NCBI GenBank assembly: GCA_963995525.1
Contig: OZ023205.1
Location: 47,855,748 to 47,919,747 of the forward strand
Origin: Escarpia spicata
Lineage: Eukaryota > Annelida > Polychaeta > Sabellida > Siboglinidae
DNA: 64,000 nucleotides
Reading direction: 5' to 3'
The notes below the pieces were generated by a model, which saw only the letters and a list, made by a program, of their open reading frames with translations, was not told the origin of the DNA and ran no database searches. Each line of letters opens with the position of its first letter. The first letter of the stretch is position 1. The position numbers and the translations under genes were made by a program. Below are positions 1-11,910 of this stretch, piece after piece.

Positions 1-1200
1 TTGTGCCAACTTCTTCTCTGCATCCCGCATAGCAGACATGAGTTGAAATTCTCCATATTTTAAGCCATTTACGTGAACTATACACGTAGGTTCGACAGTT
101 TGATCACTTGTTCGTTTTCGTTTTAATGGTAAATACATACAAAGGTAGGTTTGCAATATCAGCAGGTCAAAGCAGGTAAAGCTTATCATTTATCATTACC
201 CAACTGAAATAACATTTTAACTTATCGATATCTGTGAAGTTGACCTGAGGTATTCGTATAAGCTGCAATTGAAACTTAAATAATATAATATGAGACTTAA
301 ATAATATCATATGAAACTTAAATAATATAACATGGGATACAACCTTGTGATCTCCGCATACCATGATGAAACATGTTAGAAAACTAGTATTCCAACTGCA
401 AATATGTACCTAAATACTCCAAAAGAACGTAAATGACTTATAAAACAACACTATTATAGTCACTTCTTCATTACATTTTAAACAATCCATTGCTGATGGA
501 GTACAATAATAAAAAGTGTCCTGGGTTACGCCTCTTGATCCGCGACACTACTGTTATCTTTGAAGCATCATATCTAATCCATTTGTAATGACAGAAAGAC
601 AATTCTGGTATCAAATGAAAGATATGATGCTGCAGAGTGTCACGCATTATTATTGTCATCTTAAAGAGGCCATGGGATCAAAGGAAATTGATATATTTGA
701 CAACAATAATGATGTCATCTATGCGGTCACGAGTGAGAATGGGGTATAGTTATTCTATACTAATTAGGGCACATGCCATAATATTAGATATGTATTGAAT
801 GTTACTATAATGATCAGCAGTTGAAAACCTTCAATTTGAAATATCACAAGTACATATTGAGACATATATGACTATACAATGACGATTGTGGTGTGAGTGA
901 TTAAATACCACGCGACATTGATGAGAAATACAATATTTCAGGGTACCATCCAAGATAGGTTGGAAATGGGTAGTGAGACCCAACTTTTTCACTGTTACCA
1001 CTTGAAATCATCTTCAAGGGACCCCAAAGCTTAAAAAAACATGGGTTGGTAGTGTTGTGGGGGGTGCACGAGGGGCATATCTGGCCCATGGCCTTATATA
1101 CTTTGGAAGTTTCGCCGGCACAACATTCAATTTGCGAGCTATGTTTCGGAGATTATTAAAAAGCAATTTGGTGGGTAGTATATACTCAATTTCCAACAAT
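1..1200. other. no gene recognised
   Basis: AT-rich sequence with only short, unconvincing open frames. I see no domain, splice-bounded exon or known repeat here. Confidence 0.5.
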
Positions 1201-1424
1201 TTATTCGAGCATTATATTATAAAATGAGGAACAGACCAGGTCTGTTGAAGTTTCCGTTATTTCAAAAACGCACCCGGCAATTCCTGTAGCAGTGGCAGCA
1301 GTGGTTGTGGCGACAGCGCTGGTGATAGCGAGCCAAACGGCGGCGGCGGCGGCGGTGACGGCGACGATAACGACAGTGACGACGACGGCAGTGGCGGCGA
1401 CTGCCACAAAGGGTATCATACTGG

Positions 1425-1718
1425 TGCTGTTTCTGGGCGCGTTGGTGGTCAAATTGGTGATGGTCTTTCTCTGTATCGTACTGGTGCTATCTCCGGGCGC
1501 ACTGATGGTCAAAATAGTGCTGGTCTCTGTCTGCATCGTATTGGTGCTATCTCCGGGCGCACTGATGGTCAAAATGGTGCTGGTCCCTGTCTGTATCGTA
1601 CTGGTGCTATCTCCGGGCGCACTGATGGTCAAATTGGTGATGGTCTCTCTCTGTATCGTACTGGTGCTATCTCCGGGCGCACTGATGGTCAAATTGGTGA
1701 TGGTCTCTGTCGGAGTGA
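1425..1718. repeat. GC-rich 60-bp minisatellite
   Basis: About five copies of a 60-bp unit built around 'atctccgggcgcactgatgg'. It is preceded at 1290-1420 by a GC-rich stretch of imperfect GCG/GAC-type triplets. Because the unit is a multiple of three, it stays open on both strands, giving artificial repetitive frames (a 20-residue repeat on each strand). I see no promoter, splice site or domain that would make either frame a real protein. Confidence 0.85.
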
Positions 1719-1794
1719 GACTCGTAATAGAGGCCTGGACTATGGATACTGTCAGGGCATAAAATCAGTGTTATCAATTGGTGTTTTTAATGAA

Positions 1795-2012
1795 AAAGCA
1801 ATGCCAGTTGAGCCAATGACAACCAACATTACCCTGTCATATATCTCTGTATATATAAACAAAGCTTTGCCAGTTGAGCCAATGACAACCCTGTCATATA
1901 TTTGTATATAACAAACCTTCGCCAGTTGAGCCAATGACAACCAACATTACCCTGTCATATATTTGTATATAACAAATCTTTGCCAGTTGAGCCAATGACA
2001 ACCAACATATTC
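1795..2012. repeat. tandem repeat, about 4 copies
   Basis: Four copies of a 50-70 bp unit starting 'gccagttgagccaatgacaa' and ending in a 'ccctgtcatatatttg' segment. Units differ by the presence of 'ccaacatta'. No coding content. Confidence 0.85.
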
Positions 2013-2116
2013 CAGATCATACCAAAGAGTTTAAGGTCACAATACTACAATGGTGATGACTGCAACTCTACTTAGTTTGTTGCAGCGTGCGGGGAAGCCA
2101 ATACAAGTTATTAGAT

Positions 2117-3466
2117 CAATGGCTCTCAAACTGTGGGTCACGACCCCCTAGGCTTCATTTGACAATTTCGGGGATCTTCCCAGGATCTTGCATAATTTGT
2201 TTATTGTGTACACCTAAAATGCACCATTAATCACACACGTATTGCTAGATGCCTACGCAATGATGGAGGGATCATTAATTGACCTGTCTCTAGCACAGGA
2301 AAAGAAACCTCACACCAGTGTGGTTCAATTGATTGTACTTTTTGCCTAGACCTTGGTCAGTAATATTAAAACGTTGCGACATTTATATTGCCAGGGACGC
2401 TGTCCACCACAGACAGTGCAAACCTTCTATGAGTTCAAAAAACAAGTCACACACGAAATAAAAAATGCAATTAATTTCTGCATCCCACTATGTGAATCTA
2501 TCAGGCAATCAGTCCTGCTTTTTACCGATACTATTTCTCAGATACTTTTACTCTGGTGGTTTAAATGAATAATCCCTACTTTTATGACGAGTTAACTACC
2601 AAGGCTATTGTGTGATGAAGAACCCCTCTCTATTCTTGAAGCTGGGTGCTGGGAGTATGGACACAAGTGCTTTTAATTATATCGCCTTTTTAAATCCTCT
2701 GTCTGGACATGAACTTTGTTTATGAAATGTTTCTATTCTGCATGCAAGTCCACTACTTCGTAGATATGCTCAGCAGCTCAATTGAACTTTGAACTCCATT
2801 CGAAAGCTTTGGGAAATATTAAAAACCACCATTCATGAAAATTGGAGGCATAACTTTTCTTTGGGTACTTTTGCCATGTTAGAAACAGTGCGATACCTCA
2901 GAAGTTGCGGAGGCATGCAATGTGGCAATATAAACTTCGACCATCTGGTATTCTTGGAACAGGTGTTCGTAAGGTATTTCCGTGAAGTATTGAGTCAAAC
3001 ATATAGGCACCAAACTGGCCCATTCACTGTTCCACTGACACCGCCACCTAAAATTCTACATTGAAACTTTCACTGTTTTTCTGAACAACGACTGGAGTTA
3101 TCTTCCCTAACTTCTGTGATCTGGTCTTCCGTCACCTCCTACACTTCGCCTCAGCTATGAAGCTGTGCTATCCAGTCTCCTACACGTGAAGGCAACATTT
3201 TAAAAACAAGCCGCATGTGGAGCATGACCTTCGATTTGCACTCGTTTTACATACAAATCCCAGAATAACGAGGCTTATCGATGCTATGCAGCATCACCAA
3301 TTTAATTGAACTCTTGCTAAACACCTTATGTTTCTATGTGCACCTGCTATAGACATAGACTTCGAATATAGGTAAACCTTCCCCAATCAGCGCCTTTAAA
3401 GTGCATATTGTAGTTCTTTTTATAATCAGTATGGTTTAGGTTTGCCAAAAAGCTTCAGAACCACCG
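2117..3466 (+). mobile_element. hAT transposon, decayed, with TIRs and 8-bp TSD
   Basis: The left end reads 'caatggctctcaaactgtgg', a typical hAT inverted terminus. The right end, reverse-complemented, reads 'cggtggttctgaagcttttt'. Both ends are flanked by an 8-bp target duplication with one mismatch (TATTAGAT at 2109-2116, TGTTAGAT at 3467-3474). Near the right end, about 3210-3310, a frame reading PHVEHDLRFAL and then PRITRLIDAMQHH matches the C-terminal dimerisation region of ZBED/SCAND3-like hAT transposases. The rest is broken by stops and shifts, and at 1.35 kb it is far shorter than an autonomous element. It lies about 15 bp from the EGF-like exon, presumably within the intron of that gene. 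Confidence 0.8.
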
Positions 3467-3489
3467 TGTTAGATAATAATAACACTTAC

Positions 3490-3606
3490 GTTCACAGAAC
3501 CAACTCGTCCATCCATCAGTGCAATTGCATTTGATTCCGGTCACATTCTGTGGCTGTATGCAGGTCGCGCCGTTCTCGCAAGGAGCATCGGAGCACTTGT
3601 AATATA
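3490..3606 (-). CDS. EGF-like domain exon of an unseen gene
   Basis: A 117-bp exon (39 codons, phase 1 at both ends) with acceptor 'attaattag' and donor 'gtaagtg' on the minus strand. It encodes one EGF-like module with six cysteines in the usual order: CSDAP, CENGAT, then C-IQPQNVTGIK, C-N-C and a final GWTSWFC. The NGATC and C-x-C-x-D-G-W features are classic. No calcium-binding signature (D-x-D/N-E) is visible. The neighbouring exons of this gene are not recognisable: its 3' part would lie left of the window and its 5' part further right. It may belong to a lectin/EGF/CCP receptor related to the large gene at 29-61 kb, but that is only an inference. Confidence 0.8.
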
Positions 3607-4140
3607 CTAATTAATACAGCAATGTTGCGTGTCATACGACAGGAAATCAAGCGGCACCGTGCATTATTAACCAATCAATCAATCAAACAATATTTTTGAA
3701 ACAATAATTATTCAAAATAGGTATCTTATGACATACTTTCTTTTAAAGAAATTTCGAATAGCACTCGGATCCATTTTCTGTTTCCGAGAATCGTGCAAAG
3801 ACGTTCCGACTATCATAATCAACTAACCAACAAGGTTACAGACATACAATAATGTTGAGTAAAACGACACAATCACACAAACACTGATTGGTAAAACTGA
3901 CGTTGCAGACATGCAGTTTTTATTATAACGTTTATACGTATTTATGGATTTTTAATTGTTTGACGATTCGTATATTTCTGGGGAATCTAGTGGAACTCGT
4001 ATGGTAGATGTCTATTTTGTAGTCTGATTGACATCAACATTTGATCTACACCGGAAGTAAGCTGGTAGCTATGCTAATGTTCGACGAAACTTAGTGGATT
4101 TATTTTGTGTGAGGCATATAAGTGTATGTTTGTGTGTGTT
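3607..4140. other. no gene recognised
   Basis: AT-rich intronic or intergenic sequence upstream (minus strand) of the EGF exon. Nothing recognisable. Confidence 0.4.
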
Positions 4141-4160
4141 TGTGTGTGAGTGAGTGAGTG

Positions 4161-4238
<78 letters not shown>
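4131..4238. repeat. (GT)n microsatellite
   Basis: An almost pure GT run at 4161-4237, preceded by GTGA and GTTT variants. It accounts for the poly-His/Thr frame on the minus strand. Confidence 0.97.
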
Positions 4239-4239
<1 letters not shown>

Positions 4240-4865
4240 AAATGATGAATTATCTAGATGCATGGCGACACTCGACTAACATTTGAACACTACGCTGGTT
4301 AACGATTGATGATTTGTATGCTGATTTAAATCGTATTTCAAATCAGATTAAAAAAGGATTTCCGCAAAGTAAAACAATGTGTCTGTCCTTTAAAATTTAA
4401 GTTCAAATCGAACATACCTGGGCATCGAATATTTACCCTGTGATAAACGACGCTGCCGAGATGAGTACGTTGTGTTGTGTAACTCGTATCATCGGTAGAA
4501 AGGCACATGCACATTGAGAAGAAAAATTCGGCAGCGACGCAACGAACGTGTGTCAAGCACCATTGGAGGCATAATGATTCTGTGTACATGCCTGAGCGCA
4601 TCTTCAATGAGTTGCTGTCAATTTACACGTCCAGAATCCGGGTGGTTTTATCGGTGCACGCCGCTGACAAAGTATTAATATTAAGCTTTATACAGCATAC
4701 TTCGCAGGTAACTTCCGGTTTAATTAAACATTGATTGACATTACCACTCAATCAACTTTTAGATGAGAACAATTAAGAATCAACATCCACCGAACGAAAA
4801 ATGCCCTAAACAGAGACGATTGGTGGACCAAGGAATTCCAACCAGTCATTGTGCAGCTTGTGTCA
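4240..4865. other. no gene recognised
   Basis: Short unsupported open frames only. No domain or repeat that I recognise. Confidence 0.4.
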
Positions 4866-6358
4866 CATGACGTTAGTTTTCAATTTGTCATTAGAAGAGG
4901 GAGTGGTTCCTTTAGAATGGAAAGAGGCAAACATTATACCGTTATTTAAAAAAAGGTTCGAGAAACAAGTCAGAGAACTATAGACCAGTGAGTTTAACAT
5001 CAGTGATTTGCTAATTATTAGAAAGACTAATTAAAGATCACATGGTGGATTTTCTTGTTAAACAAAACTTAATAAACCCATCTCAACATGTTTTTTTAAA
5101 GCGAGGTCATGCTTAACAAATATGTTATGTTTTTTGGAAGACATCACTAAGTGGGTAGATGAGGGATCACCAGTAGATATCGTCTACTTAGATTTTCAAA
5201 AAGCTTTCGACAAAGTACCACATCAAAGATTACTGCTTAAACTAAAGGCCCATGGCATAGGAAATGGTATAATAAACTGGATAAAAAATGGCTGATTGAC
5301 AGAAGACAACGTGTAGTAGTTGATGGGGAGGCTTCAAACTGGAAATCGGTCTTGAGTGGGGTACCACAGGGATCAGTACTAGGACCTATATTATTCTTAA
5401 TATATATCAACGATTTGGATGATGAAATAACAAGCAAGGTGTTGAAATTTGCGGATGATACAAAAGTGTTTAGAAGGATTAAAAGTGACGGAGATAGACA
5501 ACATTTACAAGATGATCTTGACAGGTTGATCAAATGGTCTGAAAAGTGGCAAATGCTGTTCAATTTTGGGAAATGTAAATGCCTCCACATAGGACATGGG
5601 AACGAAGAGGTAGAATATACAATGGGTGGGTACTGTACTAAGTACTAGTGAAAAAGAAAAGGACTTAGGACTAACCATTAGTGCTGATATGAAGGTTTCA
5701 GAGCAGTGCGGAATTGCAGCTTCAAAAGGAAAGGAAATCATTGGATTAATTAGGCGAAACATAACTTATATAAAAAAGAGCTAATAATACCGTTGTACAA
5801 AACAATAGTGAAGCCTCATTTAGAATATTGTATTCAAGCTTGGATGCCATGTCGCAGGAAGGACATAGATATGCTAGAAAGAGTGCAGAGGAGAGCAACT
5901 AAAATGATACCAAAACTGAGGGATCTTAGTTACGAAATACGCCTAAAAAATGCGGCTTAACAACACTAGAGACCAGGAGATTGAGAGGAGATCAGATAGA
6001 AGTTTTTTTTTAAAATAATTAATGGTTATGAAAATATTGATAGAAATATTTTTTTCTCAGTTAAGAAAGATAGAAGGACTAGAGGACATGAAGTTACATT
6101 AGCAAAGCAGCAGTGTAGATTATATATAAGAAAGTTCTCATTTTCATAAAGAACTGTAAATGAATGGAACAGATTATCTGCTGATTGTGTGGGTGCTAGT
6201 AGCGTGAATATGTTTAAACATAAAATCGACACATACCTCAGTAGGGCGGGATACACATAGATAAAAGGGTCGGATTCTCGATAAGTCAAAGGACTTCCTT
6301 GTCCCCCTGCCACCTAGAGTTAATTTTCTGGGTGGCAATCTTGTTAAGTGTTGTTAAA
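4866..6358 (+). mobile_element. CR1-like LINE, reverse-transcriptase half
   Basis: A 5'-truncated, frameshifted non-LTR retrotransposon. In order it shows NYRPVSLTSV (RT motif region), VYLDFQKAFDKVPH, GVPQGSVLGPILF, the catalytic FADD box (about 5450), the thumb region (WSEKWQMLFN), a C-terminal block (KPHLEYCIQAW, LERVQRRATKM, VNEWNRLSADCV) and a 3' UTR ending in 'tcttgttaa'-type short repeats rather than poly(A). The 3' end without poly(A) fits CR1/L2-type LINEs. Several single-base shifts and stops (for example near 4955, 5290 and 5640) make it inactive. Four other tails of the same family occur at 32.7, 35.9, 49.5 and 53.7 kb. Confidence 0.9.
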
Positions 6359-6504
6359 TATGACATGCCCGTAAGAAGCAAACCATTACGCTGATGAAAA
6401 CTGTACGATGCAGTAGAATTATTCGACAATCAAAAACAGTTTCTATTCGACAATTAAAAACAGTTCCTTGTGAGGTTTTGTATTCCAATATTTTGTACAG
6501 AATA

Positions 6505-6507
6505 ATG

Positions 6508-6551
<44 letters not shown>

Positions 6552-6558
6552 TGTGTGC
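6505..6558. repeat. (TG)n/(CGTG)n microsatellite
   Basis: TG dinucleotides passing into GTGC tetranucleotides. Confidence 0.95.
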
Positions 6559-6614
6559 TGCAACATACAGTGTAACCCAGGTGTAAATATGGAACGTCCA
6601 AACGAACGATGTTT

Positions 6615-7260
6615 ATTATGGTGCATGATTATATGTAGGCCATGTTTGGTAAACATTGGCGTTTAAAGGGGAATGAAACGGTTGAACAACCATAGCCCAA
6701 ACATAAAACATACCATTTCCAGTACATGCCACCATGATTTGATGAGCACAGCGCCAAGTATATTTTAAATATTTTGTCAAAGTTGGCCATTATCGGCACC
6801 GGGAGCCGCTATTATTATCCAGCAGTCTGTGGTTTGAGTCGCGAAATGCCACGCACCGCTGCACACAGTAATCCTATATGCGAAGCAGCATAGCTCCCAA
6901 TAAAACTGACATAACGCATACAAAAACATACAAATATAAACATCGAATGCAGTGCACGGCTACTGATATACTATAAGTGTTGGGAAGCAACTTTTCAAGG
7001 ATTCCCAGAAAAATGCAGGTTATAGATGATAAATGTGTCGTGTACCCCGGCAGCAAGCTCTACAAGGGTCTTCGGTGGTTATTTTCGGACGTTGATTGCA
7101 AGTACGTATGTGACGATTATAATTGTTATGTAGGCCATGTTTGGCAAACATTAGCGTTTAAAGGGGGAATGAAACGGTTGAACAACCATAGCCCAGTAAA
7201 ACCAACAAAACGCATACAAAAACATAACAATATAAACATCGAATGCATTACATGGCTACC
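6615..7260. repeat. diverged tandem duplication
   Basis: The sequence starting 'atgtaggccatgtttgg' at about 6632 recurs at about 7130, and 'acgcatacaaaaacata' with its downstream flank at about 6915 recurs at about 7208. This indicates two diverged copies of a unit a few hundred bases long. The unit is unidentified and has no coding content that I can support. Confidence 0.65.
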
Positions 7261-7439
7261 GGTTTTTTGGCTGAACAAATCTTGGGCTCGGATCATTGTT
7301 GATATCGGTGCCGAAATTTCGGAATATACGTGGAAGGATTGAATAGATAAGTATTGTCATTACGTAAACTATCTACGTTTGTGCTCAGTAAACAATCATC
7401 TTCAAGACGACATAGGGAATAGTGTAAACGTGGTTGACT

Positions 7440-9490
7440 ATATCAGTTACAAAAAATATAAGTAAATCCTAGCTAACATGGCGCCGTCCAAACGGAAGGT
7501 AAAGGCAACGCGATATTTGGTGTGTGTCGCTTATAGCAGTCTGGTCGACTTTGCCATGTCCTGCTCCGACAAGACGTGGGCTGAGGCTAAGTTGACGGAC
7601 TTTGAATGGCGGGGTTGTGTTAACGTTAGAAGTTTAAAGAAGGAAGTAGACGATTTAAAGAATATATTTAGGGAGCTGATGGGAAGCACAATCGAGGAAA
7701 GGAATCCGGATGATATGACAGTGGAAATAAAGGAGACAGGTGGTGTGGTGAGAGACGTCTGGGAGACCATTGGTGAGACTGTGAAACAGACGGAACACGG
7801 GAAGAAGAAGAAGACAGGAGGGGGATGGAGAAAAAAGTACTCGACAGAGGAAATACAAACAGATCAGTGGAGAAAGATCACCATGTGGTCAGTCTCTAGA
7901 AAATGAGGAGAGAAGCGAAAACGATACAGGTGATCAAGAGGTAGATACTACTGAGGCTGTTGGTGACATTGTGAAACAAAAGACTGAGAAGAAAGCAGAT
8001 GGAAGAAAACAGAGTGTTTATCAAAAGACAGATAAACAGGTCGGTGTTGATGAGCTGCAACAGAAGAAAGGCATGAGTTATGCAGACGCAGTAGTTACTG
8101 TGAAATAGAGGAAACTGCAAGTAGTCATTATCAGGAAGTTGGACAATAAAATAAATAGGGGGAATATTACAGTATGTCTACCAGGGGTGAAGATAGAGGA
8201 TGTCACAGAACGAATAGGTCAGGTCATGGGTAACGGTTACCGGGGATCTATTGTTGTGCACGCGGGCACCAATAATGCCGAGAAGGAATGTACGACGGCC
8301 ATTGTTGGCATAGGTATAGGAGAGTGGTCCGCACACTGAAAGAGGCACGCCTTGAACAAATGGTGTTATCGTGTATTCTACCGAAAATGGGTAGCAAGGG
8401 ACAGTACTACACGGATTGTAGAAGAATGGCCATTAACATACTGTTATAAAAGTTGTGTACGGAGGAAAGAGTCGGCTTTGTAGACATATGGGCAGGCTTT
8501 GTAGGGAGGGAAGATCTGCTTATGAGTGATGGGCTTCATATGAGAGAAAAGGAGCAGCAGTTCTAGGGAGTGAGTTCATCAGATGCATAGATGAATGTAC
8601 AGGGATTGTTGAGTATCTAAACTAGATGCGCAGGGGGGTACGCAGAGCCACCTCAAAGATATGGCACAAGCAAATCTACAAGGAAAGGTTCACCAAATAT
8701 CCATACAAATGAACTTAGATGTGTATGCTTAAATGCCAAATGCATAGTAATAATATAAATAAGCGATTTAGAAATCGTGGTAGCGAATATTGACCCAGAT
8801 GTAATAGGCTTCACAGAATCACGGGCACACGAAGATATGGTAGATGCTGAACTAGCTCTATCGGGTTATGTCATGTTTAGAAAGGTCAGACAAGAGTGGT
8901 CGCTATTTGGTGCAACATAGTTACCAGTAAGTCAACATTAACAATAGGACTAGTTTATCGTAGTCCTAGCGTATGACAAGAGGATGATCGTAAAACTGCA
9001 CAATGCTATAAAGGAGATGAGTAAAAGGGAATGTGTTATAATGGGTGATTTTAATCACGGACATAGTCAGTGGAAATCACTAGAGAGTGCTAGAGGTGAT
9101 GACCAACAGTTTATGCTTGCAAAACAGGACTGTTTTCTTACTCAACATGTTTTGGAACCAACCAAATGTTGGATTTAGTGTTCTCTTCTCAGAAGGAATT
9201 AGTTGATAATGTGAAAGTATATGAACATCTGGGATCCGGTGATCATAACCAGATCAATTTTGATATAAATGTACAATCAGGGAATAATTATAAAAAGCAA
9301 AGGAGGAGAAACAACAAAGGCAAACAAAAACAGATGAGAAACTATTTAGAGACACTTGAAATGTAGAAGACTACAACAACTACAAAGAGGCTCTTAATAC
9401 AGCTACAGCCGAAATAAGAAAATCTAAACGAACTTTCGAGCAAAAATGGCGAATGATATAAACATGACAGCAAGAGTTTCTACACTTATT
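7440..9490 (+). mobile_element. CR1-like LINE, ORF1 and endonuclease half
   Basis: The 5' part of a CR1-like LINE. An ORF1-like frame starts at 7478 (MAPSKRKVKATRYLVC) with a charged, coiled-coil-like middle (VRSLKKEVDDLKN). It is followed by a broken SGNH/GDSL esterase-like segment at 8170-8560: VVHAGTNN, then VLSCILPKMGSKGQYY, then SDGLHM. An AP-endonuclease follows from about 8770, including VIMGDFNHGHSQWKSL at 9035-9075 and SGDHNQINFD near 9240. Frames are interrupted by stops and shifts and the RT is absent: the copy stops near 9490, next to an L2-like element. An esterase domain in ORF1 is known for CR1-like LINEs. The endonuclease looks like the same family as the RT half at 4.9-6.4 kb. 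Confidence 0.85.
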
Positions 9491-9494
9491 TTAG

Positions 9495-10440
9495 GATAAT
9501 AATAATAATACTAACAAACTTCTATAGCGCCTAAATCCCCAGGAATCTGAGCTCAGAGGCGCAACATACAAAAATCGTTGGGCAAAATCGTTAACATGGC
9601 CAAGCAAGAGTCATTAGAGTAAGGGACTTTTTACGAAAGGTATCTATAGTCTCAGATGATATTAAAGCGATAGGGAGTTGATTCCACATTTTGGATGCAG
9701 CTACAAAAAAGCACGTTTGCCAATATTAAGCTTGATTTTCGGAACAAAACGTTGTTGTGAAACAGATGATCTGAGATTCCTGGGGATATCGGAAAACGAA
9801 GGAGACTAAACAAATGGGATGGGTTCTGCGTAGAAAGGGGACGATATGTGATAGTGGCTAACTTGAATTGTATTCTGTATGCCATTGGAAGCCAATGTAA
9901 CTGTCTAAGTAGGGCCAGAGATGGTGAGAAACGAGGTGCTTTTAGTACCACACGTGCTAAACAATTATGTACACGTTGGAGGTTATCTAAGTTCTTGTTA
10001 GCAATGTTGTTTAGGAGTGAGTTTCAGTAGCCAAGGCGATTGCTAATTAGAGATATTGATATTGTTTTAGCAGTAGATATAGACAAATGACACCGAATTT
10101 GACGGAAATAACGTATATGGTAGAAACAGGATTTGCATACTTGAGAAATGTTCTGGTGAAAGCTGAAATCACTATCAAAGATAACACCTAGATTACGAAC
10201 ATTAAGTTACGAGTTTTTCAACGTACGTAGACTACGCCCATTTGATCAGTGGCGGTTTATGAAGCTTGGGACATCTCGGCAGTAATCGTTAATTGTTTAA
10301 AGATATTATTGATTCTATTAGTTATAATTTTCAGATCACGTTGAAATATTATAATATTATACGGACATGTTCTTAACGAGAACAAAACAGAGGCAATTGT
10401 CATCCGTTCGTCGAGCTTGCGCAGACCAATATTCATTATT
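9495..10440 (-). mobile_element. L2-like LINE 3' end with inverted 5' segment
   Basis: On the minus strand, about 10230 to 9650 encodes the C-terminal part of an L2-like RT: VRNLGVIFDSDFSFHQNIS, then ALLRQLHWLPMAYRIQFK. The 3' UTR ends in 'ggcgctatagaagtttgtt' and ATT repeats at 9495-9520. At about 10376-10420 the opposite (plus) strand reads NENKTEAIVIRSS, a motif that lies just upstream of NLGVIFDSD in such proteins. The 5' piece is therefore inverted relative to the rest, as twin priming during insertion would produce. Inactive. Confidence 0.75.
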
Positions 10441-10554
10441 CATTCCACACATTGACATATGTTGACAACATGTAGCAGCATCAACCGTCGTCCGTGATCT
10501 TGTTTGCTTACGTGGCAATAAAAACCTTGCGCGTGACCTCCGTCAAGCTTTGGT

Positions 10555-10660
10555 TGTGGTTGTGGTGGTGGGGGTGGGGGTGGTGGTGGTAGCAGTATTG
10601 TTATTATTGTTATTATTGTTGTTATTATCAAGGATGATGTTATTATTGTTATTATTTTTT
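10555..10660. repeat. (GGT)n and (TTATTG)n microsatellite
   Basis: A GGTGGGGGT-type tract runs into ATTGTTATT repeats. Confidence 0.9.
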
Positions 10661-10702
10661 AATTTAAAAGCTACATTTGTTTTATAGGAAAATCATACAT
10701 AC

Positions 10703-10861
10703 CTTCCTAACCAGGCATTCAGCCTTTAGAACTTCACCGTATTGCGTTAGGTTCGATTTACCAGGAAGCGATCGGTACCGGGAAATTATCAATCGGCTAC
10801 ACGCAATGTCGTAAACAGCACAAATGAAATGGTCAACAAGAACTAATTTTATATCAAAATA
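10703..10861 (-). CDS. possible orphan exon, unknown product
   Basis: A 159-bp open segment (53 codons) on the minus strand, bounded by a plausible acceptor ('tttcaccattacag') and a good donor ('AG|gtatgt'). It starts YFDIKLVLVDHF and ends GEVLKAECLVRK. I do not recognise a domain and neighbouring exons are not evident. It could belong to the same minus-strand gene as the EGF exon at 3.5 kb, or be chance. Confidence 0.2.
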
Positions 10862-11279
10862 CTGTAATGGTGAAATCAGTTGCCCCAAGTTTGTAGCTCT
10901 GTGGTGCATGTAAGTTAGTCTATGTATCATATATTAGTACGCCATCTTTGCAATATTGTTACTGCGTCTCCTCTTTTAATATGTTCTGCTTTTAGAGAGT
11001 CATTCTTTGAGAATCACCTGATACATGTTTCCATATGAGGAGATCTAAGACTATATATGATCAAACTATTGTAATGGTGATAACTGATGTACTTGGTTTT
11101 TGGCTAGATGGGTGGGTGTGAGCTTGTCGGCATAGCTTCACCATTGATGCAGAATGCACAGAGAAAGAAGCGGGGATAAGAATAAGGCGGGATAATAGAA
11201 CATCGGGTTGCAGCACATGATGAAAACCAAATGAGAACATTTATAGACTAGAAGTGTGTCATATCAGAAACATCCAGGG

Positions 11280-11910
11280 ACGCCATCTCTAGAGTTTATC
11301 ACCACTTCATTATATCAGGTCGAATAATGACCCTTTAGAACAACATAGCTTATCGCAGACACGTACGTACATAACTCTAAATAAATACCGTTGTGGACTT
11401 GCGTTTTTGTTATAACATCGATCGGAAGCCAATTGCACAAGGAAGCGAATGCATGCAGAATTCACATTGTAGGAAGCAGGAATAAGAGCAGGGGGGTAAT
11501 AGTTCAGAAGTAGGCATACATGATATGATGATGAAATTAAACACATATATGATCAACCGTGGAATGAAGATCAATTTACTAAACAACATTTATATAGGCT
11601 AAATGACGATAGCCAATATGACACTTGATGTAATGTTGATATTGGGGAGAGAGTAACAGCGGGAACAACTAGGAAAGAATAAACACTTGAGGCGTTATCA
11701 TATACGAAACAAACAGAGACGCCATCTCCACTAGTTGTTATCAACACTTAATTATATCAGATCAAATCTAGAGAAACATACCTTGTTACAGACATGTGCG
11801 TTCATAACTCTAAATAAATAGCGCTGTTGACTTGTGTTTCGTAAATGAATTGGTCCGAGAATTGGTCGATCAGAAGTCAATAATTATTGTACAAGGAAGG
11901 AAATTAACAT
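11280..11910. repeat. diverged direct duplication
   Basis: The segment around 11275-11470 ('gacgccatctct', 'cataactctaaataaata', 'cacaaggaag') recurs at 11710-11905 with the same order of matches and moderate divergence. No gene. Confidence 0.65.
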
